A stretch of 64,000 bases of DNA from CAZYSK01 sp964649415 (GTDB lineage: Bacteria > Chloroflexota > Anaerolineae > B4-G1). Shown here in pieces: positions 8,634-17,467 of this stretch. A program made the translations under genes and the position numbers. Where the stretch lies: contig CAZYSK010000018.1 in the NCBI GenBank assembly GCA_964649415.1, positions 1 to 64,000 on the forward strand, read 5' to 3'. The notes below the pieces were generated by a model. It was not told the origin of the DNA and did no database searches. It saw only the letters and a program-made list of their open reading frames with translations. Position 1 is the first letter of the stretch; each line of letters opens with the position of its first letter.

Positions 8634-9379
8634 AAGTCGTTGGCCTTCCATAGCTGTGCCAGCCGCCGGTACTTCACTGCCTCGTAGTAGGCCATCAACA
8701 AGCTCAGACGCAGGCCGTGCAGCCCGTCCCGCACACCCCGCAGCGTTCCAAAGCGCCACCAGAACTGGCGCATGGCTTGAGAATACGGCGTGTAGAAACG
8801 AGGACGTATCCCCTGCTCGAAGAGTATGCCGGCATCAATGCGCGTGTACTTGTCTTGCCGCGCGATGAAGTCAGGCAGGTCGTCGTAGTTGTAGTGGATG
8901 AGCGGGTTTTCCAGGCATCCCACCGGGCCGTCGGCCACGGCCACCTCGTGCACAGGCCGTTCCCAGCGAACGTGTCCTTGCAGGAGCAGGCGCGACTGGT
9001 AATCGGGGTACCAGCCGGCTCCCAGGGTGAGCCGACCAAAGATGTAGTTGTGACGCGGCACCCGCCAGAGGACCTCCTCCCGGTCACCGGCCGCTACCGA
9101 CCGTATCTCCGCCGCCAGATCCGGCGTGGCCCGCTCGTCGGCGTCCACGAACAGTATCCACTCTGCCTCCACGTGGTCCATCGCGGCGTTGTGGAACTGG
9201 GCGAAGTTCTCGAAGGGATGCTGGATCACGTCCGCCCCGGCCTGCCGGGCCAGATCCAACGTCCGGTCGGTGCTGAAGCAATCGAACACCACGCGGCGAT
9301 CGGCCCATGCCAGGCTCTCCAGGCAGTCCAGGATGTTGTGCACCTCGTTCAGCGTGGGGACAATGGCGGTCACGTGCAT
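8630..9379 (-). CDS. Family 2 glycosyltransferase, WaaE/KdtX-like
   Basis: 249-residue GT-A enzyme starting MHVTAIVPTLNE, with the acidic metal-site motif FVDADER near residue 90. The later PVHE motif and downstream YNYDD resemble lipopolysaccharide core beta-1,4-glucosyltransferases of the WaaE/KdtX type. It would transfer a sugar from a nucleotide donor to a surface polymer or lipid at the membrane. The start ATG (9379) overlaps the stop of the preceding glycosyltransferase as TGATG, indicating translational coupling. Acceptor unknown. Confidence 0.85.
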   Translation of the reverse strand: MHVTAIVPTLNEVHNILDCLESLAWADRRVVFDCFSTDRTLDLARQAGADVIQHPFENFAQFHNAAMDHVEAEWILFVDADERATPDLAAEIRSVAAGDREEVLWRVPRHNYIFGRLTLGAGWYPDYQSRLLLQGHVRWERPVHEVAVADGPVGCLENPLIHYNYDDLPDFIARQDKYTRIDAGILFEQGIRPRFYTPYSQAMRQFWWRFGTLRGVRDGLHGLRLSLLMAYYEAVKYRRLAQLWKANDF

Positions 9380-10293
9380 CACACGTCCTCCCAGATCTGG
9401 ATGACGCGCTGGCATGCCGCGACCATCTCAGGGGAAGCTCCCCGCGCGCGGCGTTTCATTCCGGCCTGGACCAGCATCCTGGACAGCCGTCGCGTGAGCG
9501 GTCCGTGGTGGCGCGCATACAGCCGCGCCCGGCTCGTCCACAGGTTCACGAAGGAGGGCACGCGCACCTGAGCGCTGGACCGGCCGGCGTAGTGAATCAC
9601 ACGCGCAGCCGGTACGCAGTAGGCCCGCCAACCCGCCTTGCGCATACGCCAACACCAGTCTATCTCTTCGCAGTACATCCAGAACATCTCGTCCAGCAAA
9701 CCCACGTCGGCGATGGCCTTCGCCCGCACCATCATGGATGCGCCCAGCGGATGGTCTACCACGAAAGGGGCATCTCCCTGATACAGGCGGCGCGCGTAAC
9801 GGCCATTGATGGGGGTGTCGTAGAGGCGGGGGGGCAGAGGAAACTGCTCGAAGATCAGTTGGACCACACCCGGGAAACGGAAGGCGCTTTGCTGGAGCGC
9901 CCCGTCTGGATAGAGGAGCTTTGCCCCTGCCACGCCTGCCTGCGGCGCGGCTTCCAGGGCTGCGATGAGTGCACGCGTCGCGCCGGGCAGCACCTCCGTG
10001 TCGGGATTCAGCAGCCAGATGAAGCGGGGGGCCTGGACTTCGAGGCGCTGGATTTCGCGCAGGGCGTGATTGTTGCCCCGCACGAAACCCAGGTTCTCGT
10101 CGCTGGCGAAGAGATGGACAGATGGGAACGCCTCGGCCACCATCGTTGGCGTGCCATCGGCGGAGCCGTTGTCCACCACCCAGACCTGGGCCTCCAGGTC
10201 CGATTGCTCCAGGTCAGTGAAGAGGGACCGCAGGCAGCCAGCCAGCAGGTCCCTCACGTTCCAACTGACGATGACGATGGCCAGGTCGGGCAT
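9379..10293 (-). CDS. Family 2 glycosyltransferase, rhamnosyltransferase-like
   Basis: 304 residues, GT2 fold: AIVIVSWNVRDLLAGCL at the N-terminus, VVDNGSADGT, ENLGFVRGNN and the metal-site motif LLNPDTEV, followed by a long C-terminal region with EEIDWCWRMRKAGW. This pattern is typical of dTDP-rhamnosyl-type transferases. It begins 6 bp after the phnE stop, so it is very probably read from the phosphonate-transporter operon. Together with the next gene it probably builds part of a cell-surface glycan. Donor and acceptor are not determinable here. Confidence 0.88.
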   Translation of the reverse strand: MPDLAIVIVSWNVRDLLAGCLRSLFTDLEQSDLEAQVWVVDNGSADGTPTMVAEAFPSVHLFASDENLGFVRGNNHALREIQRLEVQAPRFIWLLNPDTEVLPGATRALIAALEAAPQAGVAGAKLLYPDGALQQSAFRFPGVVQLIFEQFPLPPRLYDTPINGRYARRLYQGDAPFVVDHPLGASMMVRAKAIADVGLLDEMFWMYCEEIDWCWRMRKAGWRAYCVPAARVIHYAGRSSAQVRVPSFVNLWTSRARLYARHHGPLTRRLSRMLVQAGMKRRARGASPEMVAACQRVIQIWEDV

Positions 10294-10299
10294 ACGTAT

Positions 10300-11820
10300 C
10301 TACACGAAACGCTGCCGGATCTCGGCGCTGACGTAGTCCAGGATCGCCACCGTGATGGCGATGAACCAGACCGCAATACCCGCCGATCGGTAGTCCAGCA
10401 AGCGGATGTACTGGGTCAGCAGGAAGCCAATGCCGCCGCCGCCCACCAGGCCGATGATCGTGGACATGCGGACGTTGATGTCCCAGCGGTAGATCGAGAA
10501 CGAGACGAAGGGCGGGATCATCTGCGGCACCACCGCGTACATAATCGTCTGCAGACGGGTCGCACCGGTGGCCTGGATGGCCTCAATCGGACCGGGGTCA
10601 ATGCTCTCGATGGCCTCGGAGTAGAGCTTGCCCAGCGCAGCGATGGAGTGGACGAACAGGGCGATGACGCCGGCGAAAGGCCCCAACCCCACCACGGTCA
10701 CGGCCAGAATCGCCCAGATCATGGGCTCAATGGAGCGGATGATGTTCAGAATGGTGCGCGTGACGAGATAGACCGCCATCGTGAACGGAGAGCCGGACAT
10801 CAGGTTCCGGGCGGCCAGGAAACTGACCGGGATAGCGAACACGATGCCGAAGACCGTCGCCATCATGCCCAAGACGATGGTCTCCACCATCTTCTCGATG
10901 TTGTGCACCAGGACGTCGCTGGGCTGCAGATTCCCAACCTCTGAGATCTGGCGCGCCTCCACGCGATGGATCTGGCGACCGGCGGAACTGGGGGGAATGA
11001 GCCGATAGGGCATCGTGATCTCTAGTCCGAAAGCCCCCTGCTCATCGGTCTGGAGCGTCAGGTATTCCCCCTCCTTTCGGATTCGGAATTCGTTGCCGAT
11101 GGGGTCTGCCCACCAGATCTGTGTCTCGGTGTTGGGGGCAAAGCCGCGGCCCACGAGCGTAAGCGGGGTGCCCAGTACCTCCTCGAGGTTCTCATCCTGC
11201 GTCGCCAGGTCCCCACAGGTCGGATCGGCTACCAGGTAGGGCTCGCCGGGTACTTCTTCCGGCACTGGCGGAGGGGGGGCATCGTCACAGGGCGAGAGGA
11301 TATCGGCACCGGCACTGACTACCTGGGTGTCTCGCACAAACGCCGCCTCCCAGGGCCACAAGACCCGGCCAAGCGGTCCCTTGGCGTCGGACAGCTCCGT
11401 CACGAACTTGTATATGTCAATCCCGCTGATCTGCCAACCCAGGTTGAGGAACAGCAAGACGACGAGAGCTAACACGCCCAGGCCGCCCCGTCGCTGGGGC
11501 TGAGCTTGCTGATAGGCGTCCCAGGCAATCCACAGCCACAGGGCCACGATACCCACCAGCGTCGGGACGACGAAAAACGGCCGCCTGTCGAGTGCTTTGA
11601 TGAGCTTCTCCACGGGGCCCGTCACACGGGTCCCCAGGAGGTTGACACGCCAGGCAAAGAGGCCGATGATCGTTGCCATGGAACCGAGCAGAATCAATCC
11701 CCGCTGCAACTGCCGGGCCAACGCCTGGCCCAGGCCCGGGATAATGAGCGAGGCGACGCCAGCTACAGGCGGAGAAACCAGGCTGGTGAGGGTTTCTTTT
11801 TGAGTCGTCCGTGTCGCCAT
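10300..11820 (-). CDS. phnE: Phosphonate-type ABC permease PhnE with a long N-terminal extension
   Basis: 506 residues, almost double a normal PhnE. Residues about 310-505 are a standard binding-protein-dependent permease domain, including AIQATGATRLQTIMYAVVPQ, the ATPase-contacting loop. The first 300 residues hold three or four hydrophobic segments (about 15-130) and then a soluble, Pro/Cys-containing, Ig-like region (LVGRGFAPNTETQIWW) that should face outside. The start ATG overlaps the phnC stop by one base (TAATG). The extension could form an extracytoplasmic docking domain for PhnD. Substrate is phosphonate, phosphite or phosphate. Confidence 0.88.
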   Translation of the reverse strand: MATRTTQKETLTSLVSPPVAGVASLIIPGLGQALARQLQRGLILLGSMATIIGLFAWRVNLLGTRVTGPVEKLIKALDRRPFFVVPTLVGIVALWLWIAWDAYQQAQPQRRGGLGVLALVVLLFLNLGWQISGIDIYKFVTELSDAKGPLGRVLWPWEAAFVRDTQVVSAGADILSPCDDAPPPPVPEEVPGEPYLVADPTCGDLATQDENLEEVLGTPLTLVGRGFAPNTETQIWWADPIGNEFRIRKEGEYLTLQTDEQGAFGLEITMPYRLIPPSSAGRQIHRVEARQISEVGNLQPSDVLVHNIEKMVETIVLGMMATVFGIVFAIPVSFLAARNLMSGSPFTMAVYLVTRTILNIIRSIEPMIWAILAVTVVGLGPFAGVIALFVHSIAALGKLYSEAIESIDPGPIEAIQATGATRLQTIMYAVVPQMIPPFVSFSIYRWDINVRMSTIIGLVGGGGIGFLLTQYIRLLDYRSAGIAVWFIAITVAILDYVSAEIRQRFV

Positions 11821-12608
11821 TATGCTATCCCCCCTTCGTGTGGTCCCACGCTCACACGCTCTGCCTCCTGGCCATAGATCTCCTTAAATTCCTCATCGGT
11901 CATGGCGCGGATTTCTTCCTGTGTGCCCCGGTAAACGATCTGCCCGTCCCGCAGGCCGATCACGCGCGTCGCGTAGCGCTGCACCAGATCCAGGTAGTGC
12001 AGGCTGCACAGCACCGTGATCGCCTCGTCCTGATTCAGTCGTTCCAGGTAGCCCAGGATAGAGTGAGCCAGCACGGGGTCCAGGCTGGCCACCGGCTCGT
12101 CGGCCAGGATCATGCGCGGTTGCTGCATCAACGCGCGGGCGATGCCCACCCGCTGCTGCTGACCGCCGCTCAACTCGTCCGCACGCTTGTTAGCCTGATC
12201 GGCGATGCCCACCCGCTCCAATGCCCGCAGCGCCATCTCGCGATCCTCGGCCGGAAAGCTGTGCAGGAGACTGGACCACGGGTTCACGTACCCCAGGCGA
12301 CCGGAGAGGACGTTGGTCAGGACGTTGGAGCGCTTGACCAGGTTGAAATGCTGAAAGATCATGCCAATCTGGCGGCGAAACTCGCGCAACTGGGGTGGTT
12401 CAGCCGCCGTGACATCCACGCCGTCCCAGAGGATGTGCCCTTCCGTCGGCTCAATCAGGCGGTTGATACAGCGTAGGAGAGTGGACTTGCCGGAGCCGCT
12501 CAGGCCGATGATGACCAGAAACTCGCCGTCCGGCACATCGAAACTGACGTCCCGCAGAGCGACGGTCCCATCAGCATAGACTTTGGTCAGGTTCTTAACT
12601 TCAAGCAT
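11820..12608 (-). CDS. phnC: Phosphonate-type ABC transporter ATP-binding protein PhnC
   Basis: 262-residue ABC ATPase. Walker A is GLSGSGKSTLL, the Q-loop region is IGMIFQHFNLVKRSNVLTNV, the signature is LSGGQQQRVGIARAL and Walker B is ILADEPVASLDP. The ILLNVL-like region after the Q-loop and the operon context point to the PhnC subfamily. It energises uptake by PhnE at the cytoplasmic face. It is preceded by GGAGG and lies about 90 bp after phnD, separated by a stable hairpin. Confidence 0.92.
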   Translation of the reverse strand: MLEVKNLTKVYADGTVALRDVSFDVPDGEFLVIIGLSGSGKSTLLRCINRLIEPTEGHILWDGVDVTAAEPPQLREFRRQIGMIFQHFNLVKRSNVLTNVLSGRLGYVNPWSSLLHSFPAEDREMALRALERVGIADQANKRADELSGGQQQRVGIARALMQQPRMILADEPVASLDPVLAHSILGYLERLNQDEAITVLCSLHYLDLVQRYATRVIGLRDGQIVYRGTQEEIRAMTDEEFKEIYGQEAERVSVGPHEGGIA

Positions 12609-12636
12609 CCTTCCTCCCGTTGATGCACCCGCTGAC

Positions 12637-12665
12637 GCGAGGGGGGACTCCGTGTCCCCCCTCGC
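12637..12665 (-). terminator. Strong hairpin between phnD and phnC
   Basis: A 12-bp perfect stem (GCGAGGGGGGAC / GTCCCCCCTCGC) with a 5-nt loop. Its place after a binding-protein gene suggests an attenuating or mRNA-protecting stem that keeps phnD expression above that of phnC-phnE. Confidence 0.6.
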
Positions 12666-12697
12666 ATAGGTCTCTCACGTTGTCGAACGGCAGTCGA

Positions 12698-13603
12698 CTA
12701 GTCCCCCATCAGGTCCTCGGCCTTGATGCCAGCGGCCTGGAGAATCTGGCGGAAGGGATCGTAGGCGCTGTCGTCCGCCGCAATCAGCTCTTGCCAACTG
12801 TAGGCGACGTCCAGCGCCTCCACGCCTTCTTCCGTGGCCGCGATGGCGAGAAGCCCATCGATGATCTGATCGCGTACCTCTTGCGACACGGACGGTTGGA
12901 ACTGGACGCCGTCGTTGGGGATGTCCGGCTCGACAGCGATGACCACGGTCTGGTCCATCACGTCCGGGTAGTCCTCCTCAATGGTTGTCCGGGCATCCAC
13001 GTAGGTGGCGCCGGCGTCGCAGTCGCCGTTGTAGACGGCAGCGGCGACGGCATCGTGGCTGCCGGCATCCACGACCTCGGCCAGGCCCGTATCCGGGTCA
13101 ACCCCGGCACCACGCAGCATGATCGAGGGGATCACCCAGCCACTGGTGGAAAGCGGGTCCGGGCGGCAGAAGGTCTTGCCGGCCAGTTGGGAAAGGTCCG
13201 TGATCCCGCTATCCTTATGGACGAGGATCTGGCCATTGTAGGTAGGGCTGCCGTAACGCACAGACAGCAAAGCAGCCTCTGCACAGCCGCGATCGGCGGC
13301 CATGACGTAGGCGAAGGTCGCCAGCGACGCCACGTGCGCCTCGGGCGGGTCGGCACACATCGCCTCGATCGCGCCGGCGTACTCCGTGGCAACACGGATA
13401 TCGAAGAACAGGCCCGTCTCTTCCTCAAGCATCTGGGCCACCGTCTCGGCACCTGCCGTCACGCGCTCTGTCTCACCGGAGGGCACGAACACCCAGACGA
13501 TGGGGTTCTTCTCTGTGCCCAGTTTCCCCGGCCCACAGGAAGCCAGCAAGGCGACGGCCAACAAACCCACAAGCAACACGACTGCTATACGTTTCACGCT
13601 CAC
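12698..13603 (-). CDS. phnD: Phosphonate/phosphite-type ABC transporter substrate-binding lipoprotein PhnD
   Basis: 301 residues. The start is a GTG at 13603 with GAAGGAGG 8-9 bp upstream; a longer in-frame ATG exists at 13642 but has a worse context. A lipoprotein signal ends in LLASC (Cys23). The mature domain carries the family patterns VWVFVPSGETERV, ADPPEAHVASLATFAYVMA and SDTSGW-like PLSTSGWVIPS. It would bind a phosphorus oxyanion or phosphonate outside the membrane and deliver it to PhnE. Confidence 0.9.
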   Translation of the reverse strand: MSVKRIAVVLLVGLLAVALLASCGPGKLGTEKNPIVWVFVPSGETERVTAGAETVAQMLEEETGLFFDIRVATEYAGAIEAMCADPPEAHVASLATFAYVMAADRGCAEAALLSVRYGSPTYNGQILVHKDSGITDLSQLAGKTFCRPDPLSTSGWVIPSIMLRGAGVDPDTGLAEVVDAGSHDAVAAAVYNGDCDAGATYVDARTTIEEDYPDVMDQTVVIAVEPDIPNDGVQFQPSVSQEVRDQIIDGLLAIAATEEGVEALDVAYSWQELIAADDSAYDPFRQILQAAGIKAEDLMGD

Positions 13604-13619
13604 TCTTTTTCCTCCTTCG

Positions 13620-13703
13620 CTACATGTCTTCGGCTTCATCACGTTTGGCGGATAACTGAAGATCTGACAGACACCAGGCTACACAGATAGGCTTCGCGCT
13701 CAT
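13620..13703 (-). CDS. Possible 27-residue upstream ORF
   Basis: An ATG at 13703 follows AAGGAGGTG directly and opens 27 codons ending 16 bp before the phnD start. The ribosome-site spacing is too tight, and the central part overlaps a dispersed repeat (13656-13682), so this may be chance. If translated it could be a leader peptide for phnD. Confidence 0.2.
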   Translation of the reverse strand: MSAKPICVAWCLSDLQLSAKRDEAEDM

Positions 13704-13835
13704 CACCTCCTTGTGTTCGGGCGCAGCACCGCTGGTGGAGTGGTGACGGTGTAAGCTGATGGTTTGCGGACCGGTAGATTGGCAAAGTGCCAGAACGAGG
13801 GCCGCAGGCGCTCCAGGGTAGGATGTTGTGCCCTC

Positions 13836-13863
13836 AAAATACTTACCTTCTAGGATATATCAA
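13836..13863 (-). promoter_or_regulatory. Tentative promoter for the phn operon
   Basis: Minus strand TTGATA (13858-13863), 16-bp spacer, TATTTT (13836-13841). It gives a leader of about 225 nt before phnD, in which I see no riboswitch I can name. No Pho-box-like direct repeats are obvious. Confidence 0.3.
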
Positions 13864-14016
13864 TTTCTGAAAAAGGCAAGCCAGACGCAGCGGGATGGCA
13901 CGCGCCTGCTGTGTGCCGCCCGCGCGCATGCCCCTGGTGGCGTGAAATGGCGTTTCTGGTATCATGGATGGGCACAGGCGCTATACAGATCACGCTACGC
14001 GAGAATAGGAGATGAC

Positions 14017-15177
14017 ATGGTCTACCTAACACACCTGCAGTGCTCGCTCTGCGGCAGAGCGTACGAATCAGATCGACTGCAGAGAACGTGCTCCGAGTGC
14101 GCCCGTCCCCTGCTGGCCCGATATGACCTGGCGGCGGCCGGGGGACTGGGCCGGGACGCACTCATCACGGACGAACCCACGATGTGGCGCTACCGGGCGC
14201 TGCTCCCGGTTCAGGATGAGAAGTCCGCGGTCAACCTGGGTGAGGGGTTCACCCCGCTGTTGCACGCGGCACGCCTGGGCGACGAGCTGGGATTGTCTCA
14301 CCTGTACATCAAGGACGAGAGCCTGAACCCCACCGGCTCCTTCAAGGCGCGCGGCTTGGCGGTCGCCATATCCCGCGCCCGGGAACTGGGTGCCACGGAG
14401 GTCGTCATCCCATCGGCCGGTAACGCAGCCGGGGCTATGTCGGCCTACGCCGCCAGGGCGGGCCTGGGCGCGCACGTCTTCATGCCCAGCGACGTCCCGC
14501 TGCCCTTCCGCCTGGAGTGCCAGGCCCTGGGTGCCGAGGTCACGTTGGTGGACGGCTTGATCACCGACTGCGGGCGGGAGGCGCGCCAGGGCGCGGAGCA
14601 GCACGGCTGGTTCGACGTCTCCACGCTGAAGGAGCCCTATCGCCTGGAGGGCAAGAAGACCATGGGCTACGAACTGGCCGAGCAGTTCGGCTGGGAATTG
14701 CCCGACGTGATCATCTACCCCACCGGCGGCGGGACCGGCCTCATCGGCATGTGGAAGGCCTTCGGCGAGTTGGCCGAGTTGGGATGGATCAGCGATCACC
14801 GCCCGCGCATGGTGGTGGTGCAGTCCGCGGGCTGCGCACCCATCCCGCGCGCGTTTGACGCTGGCGACGAGTTCGCCGCGCCGTGGGAAGGCGCCCAGAC
14901 GGTGGCGGCCGGGCTGCGCGTGCCGGGGGCCGTCGGCGATTTCCTGATCCTGCGCGCGCTGCGCGAGAGCGACGGCACCGCCGTGGCTGTCTCGGATGAG
15001 GCGCTGGTCGATGCACAGATGCGTATGTCGCGCCTGGAGGGCGTGTTCGCCTGCCCGGAGGGAGGGGCCACCCTGGCTGCGTTGGAGGCGCTGCTGGCGC
15101 GGGGGTGGGTCTCGCCTGACGAGCGCGTCGTCCTGTTCAACACGGGCACGGGCCTCAAGTATCCGGACGTGTTCTAG
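14017..15177 (+). CDS. thrC: Threonine synthase
   Basis: 386-residue PLP enzyme making threonine from O-phosphohomoserine. A zinc-ribbon-like N-terminus has Cys 9, 12, 25 and 28. The PLP lysine lies in NPTGSFKARG (Lys110), a Ser/Gly-rich SAGNAAGAM loop follows, and the phosphate cradle is PTGGGTGLIG. The start ATG has AGGAG 6 bp upstream; the 63 in-frame codons before it look like leader. A TGG-extended TATCAT (13960-13965) may be the promoter. Cysteate synthase is a close relative, but the sequence reads as the normal housekeeping type. The gene is monocistronic. Confidence 0.88.
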   Translation: MVYLTHLQCSLCGRAYESDRLQRTCSECARPLLARYDLAAAGGLGRDALITDEPTMWRYRALLPVQDEKSAVNLGEGFTPLLHAARLGDELGLSHLYIKDESLNPTGSFKARGLAVAISRARELGATEVVIPSAGNAAGAMSAYAARAGLGAHVFMPSDVPLPFRLECQALGAEVTLVDGLITDCGREARQGAEQHGWFDVSTLKEPYRLEGKKTMGYELAEQFGWELPDVIIYPTGGGTGLIGMWKAFGELAELGWISDHRPRMVVVQSAGCAPIPRAFDAGDEFAAPWEGAQTVAAGLRVPGAVGDFLILRALRESDGTAVAVSDEALVDAQMRMSRLEGVFACPEGGATLAALEALLARGWVSPDERVVLFNTGTGLKYPDVF

Positions 15178-15211
15178 TTCGCTGCGAGCGGTGAATGATG
15201 GCGTTCGGGGG

Positions 15212-15300
15212 AGACGACTGAAGGCGTTACTACGAACGGCCGACGACTGAAGGCGCTGCTGCCAACGCTGGATGACTGAAGTCGTTACTACGAACGGTTC
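15212..15300 (+). repeat. Three imperfect tandem copies of a GACTGAAG-CGTTACTACGAACG repeat
   Basis: The unit GACTGAAGGCGTTACTACG (15221-15239) recurs as a diverged copy around 15247 and again as GACTGAAGTCGTTACTACG around 15277. The TTACTACGAAC end (reverse complement GTTCGTAGTAA) resembles one end of the larger repeats at 21928-22441. The remainder of the 250-bp gap holds the padR promoter. Confidence 0.45.
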
Positions 15301-15342
15301 ACCGCGAACGCTTCGCGACTGATTGCCGAGCGTCATCCTGAT

Positions 15343-15387
15343 TTGACCCAGTGTGTGCATGTTTGTATAATATTCGCTATCTGAATA
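15343..15387 (+). promoter_or_regulatory. padR/ECF operon promoter with candidate operator
   Basis: TTGACC (15343-15348), exactly 17 bp, TATAAT (15366-15371). The inverted repeat TATTC-N7-GAATA (15371-15387) overlaps the end of the -10 and the start site, as expected of an autoregulatory PadR operator. Confidence 0.75.
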
Positions 15388-15430
15388 CTCACTATGTGGA
15401 TATTGTACCGACGTCAAAAGGGGGCGTGGG

Positions 15431-15991
15431 ATGAGGGGCAGGCGACGGCTGCCGATGGAGAAGGCACTGCTGGGATTCCTGATGGAAGGGCCGATGCACG
15501 GATACGAGTTGCATCGGCGTGCGGCAGAGGAACTAGGCCGCATCTGGCGCATGGGCATCAGCAACGTCTATGGCGCACTCAAGCGGCTGGAGGAAGGCGG
15601 CCAGGTCTGCGCAACGGTCGCCCCGCAGGACAACCGCCCGGACCGCAAGGTGTACCGCGTCACCCCCGGCGGGCGGGAGAGCTTCATGGAGTGGGTGCGA
15701 AGCCCCGTGCCGTCCATGCGTGACGTGCGGGTGGAGTTCCTGGCCAGACTGCACTTCTTCCACGTGCTCGGCATGGAGGGTGGCGAGGACCTCATCGCAG
15801 CCCAGGAGGCGATCTGCCGCGAGCGGATCGAGCGCCTGGAGCGCAGCCTGGCCCGGTGTGGTCCACAGGACTTCGACCGGCTGGTTTTCGACTTCCGCCG
15901 GCGGCAGGTCGAGGCGATCCTGGGATGGCTCACGTCATGCCGGGAGGAATGGGAGCAGTGGACGCACGCACCTGCCGCAACGGGGCGGTGA
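15431..15991 (+). CDS. PadR family transcriptional regulator
   Basis: 186 residues. A winged-helix domain in the first 85 residues has PadR signatures (LLGFLMEGPMHGYELHRR, ISNVYGALKRLEEGG, KVYRVTPGGRESF) and is followed by a helical dimerisation region (about 95-180). A Shine-Dalgarno-like AAGGGGGC lies 8-10 bp before the ATG. It is the first gene of the ECF transporter operon; its GTGA stop overlap with the ATPase gene implies coupled translation. It probably represses its own operon and responds to the transported ligand or an effector (inference). Confidence 0.88.
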   Translation: MRGRRRLPMEKALLGFLMEGPMHGYELHRRAAEELGRIWRMGISNVYGALKRLEEGGQVCATVAPQDNRPDRKVYRVTPGGRESFMEWVRSPVPSMRDVRVEFLARLHFFHVLGMEGGEDLIAAQEAICRERIERLERSLARCGPQDFDRLVFDFRRRQVEAILGWLTSCREEWEQWTHAPAATGR

Positions 15992-17427
15992 TTGAGACCC
16001 ACGGGCTGGCCGTCCGCTACCCCGAGGCGCACGGCCTGCGAGGCGTGGACCTCTCGGTCGCGCCAGGCGCATTCGTGCTGATCGGCGGGCCCTCCGGCAG
16101 CGGCAAGAGCACACTGGCTCACGCGCTGATGGGCCTGATCCCCCAGACAGTGCCCGCCGAGGTCTCGGGCCACGTCTGTATCGCAGGGCTGGACCCCCGG
16201 CGGCACAGTGTGGCGGAACTGGCCGCCCGGGTGGGGTTGGTGTTCCAGGATCCGGCTGCGCAACTGTTCAACGGGTCTGTAGCGGAAGAGGTGGCCTTCG
16301 GCCCGCGCAACCTGGGGCTTCCGCCGGGGGAGATCGCGGCCCGGGTGCAGCACGCCATGGCGGCAACCGGGTGTGCCTACCTGGGAGATCGCACGGTGCG
16401 CCATCTGTCGGTCGGCGAGCAGCAACGGGTGGCCATCGCCGCCGTGCTGGCCATGCGGCCCTCTGTCCTGCTCCTGGACGAGCCCACGGCCAATCTGGAC
16501 GGCGAGGGCGTGGAGCAGCTCACGCAGGTCCTGGTGCGGCTGCGCCGCGAGATGCCGGTCACCATCGTCGTCATCGAACACCGGCTGCACCCCTTCATAC
16601 CCCACGCCGACCGGCTGATATGGCTGGCGGACGGCCGGATCGCCGCCGACGGTGCACCGGCCGGGACACTGGCCCGGGTGCAGCCTGCTCCGGAGCCCCG
16701 CGTTCTCCTGCAGACCCCGTCCAACGGGCCGCTGGTCGCGCTTGACGCGGTCACTGCCGGCTACGGGCGCTCCTCCGTGCTGCGTGACTGCTCGCTCACG
16801 CTGCACCGGGGGGACTTCGCGGCGCTGGTCGGGCCGAACGGGGCGGGCAAGACGACGCTGGCGCGCGTGTTGGCCGGCACGCTGCGCCCGCGCCGGGGGC
16901 GGGTCGTGTGGCACGCCCGGGGCCGGAGATGGCGCGTGGGCCTGTTGCAGCAGAACCCAGGCCACCAGTTGGTGTGCGACACGGTGGAGGAGGAGGTGCG
17001 TTTTGGCCCGCGCAACCTGGGGGCGGCGTGGGGCCGCGCGGCAGCGCGCGGGGAGGCCGTGCTCGCCCGTACCGGCCTGCTGGCGTTGCGCCGGCGGCCG
17101 ACCCACGCGCTCAGCGCCGGTGAGCGACAGCGCGCCGCGCTGGCTGCCACGCTCAGCCTGGATCCCGCGCTCCTCATCCTGGACGAGCCGACGGTTGGAC
17201 AGGACTGGGGGCGAATGATCCGGGTACTGGACTTCCTGGCCGATCTGAACCAGGCGGGCCAGACCGTCCTGCTGATTACTCACGACGAGCGGCTGGTGGC
17301 GCGATACGCCGGGTGGGTGTGGCAGATGGTGGGGGGAGGAGGGAGGAGGCAGGGGGCAAGATGCACGGGACGGGGCGTAGGGGCGTGGTTTCCGCGCCCG
17401 AGGCAAGAAGCAGGAGATAGGTCGTAG
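15988..17427 (+). CDS. ECF transporter energising protein, fused EcfA-EcfA'
   Basis: Two ABC ATPase domains in one chain of about 479 residues. Domain 1: Walker A GGPSGSGKST (about 33-42), signature LSVGEQQRV, Walker B LLLDEPTANLDG. Domain 2: GPNGAGKTT (about 282-290), LSAGERQRA, LILDEPTVGQD. The GTG at 15988 overlaps the padR stop (GTGA); GTG 15958 (after GGGAGG) or ATG 15925 are alternatives. The last 35 or so residues (GGGGRRQGARC...) read through two palindromic repeats, and the stop TAG lies inside the second, so the original C-terminus was probably nearer 17340. Confidence 0.87.
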   Translation: MIETHGLAVRYPEAHGLRGVDLSVAPGAFVLIGGPSGSGKSTLAHALMGLIPQTVPAEVSGHVCIAGLDPRRHSVAELAARVGLVFQDPAAQLFNGSVAEEVAFGPRNLGLPPGEIAARVQHAMAATGCAYLGDRTVRHLSVGEQQRVAIAAVLAMRPSVLLLDEPTANLDGEGVEQLTQVLVRLRREMPVTIVVIEHRLHPFIPHADRLIWLADGRIAADGAPAGTLARVQPAPEPRVLLQTPSNGPLVALDAVTAGYGRSSVLRDCSLTLHRGDFAALVGPNGAGKTTLARVLAGTLRPRRGRVVWHARGRRWRVGLLQQNPGHQLVCDTVEEEVRFGPRNLGAAWGRAAARGEAVLARTGLLALRRRPTHALSAGERQRAALAATLSLDPALLILDEPTVGQDWGRMIRVLDFLADLNQAGQTVLLITHDERLVARYAGWVWQMVGGGGRRQGARCTGRGVGAWFPRPRQEAGDRS

Positions 17428-17446
17428 GGGCGCGGTTTTCGCGCCC
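17377..17446 (+). repeat. Two GTAGGGGCG palindromic repeats
   Basis: GTAGGGGCGTGGTTTCCGCG (17377-17396, continuing CCC) and GTAGGGGCGCGGTTTTCGCG (17424-17443, continuing CCC) are copies 47 bp apart. The second supplies the stop codon of the upstream ATPase ORF. The same family occurs at 310-333 and 29625-29647. Confidence 0.6.
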
Positions 17447-17467
17447 AAAGCAGGAGGGACGAGATAC

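Noticed and set aside
9307..10944. 545-codon plus-strand open frame
   Set aside because: Antisense to two clear glycosyltransferases and phnE; His/Arg-rich composition is typical of antisense translation.
13620..13703. Leader peptide controlling phnD
   Set aside because: Kept only at low confidence: the Shine-Dalgarno is too close to the ATG and the frame crosses a dispersed repeat.
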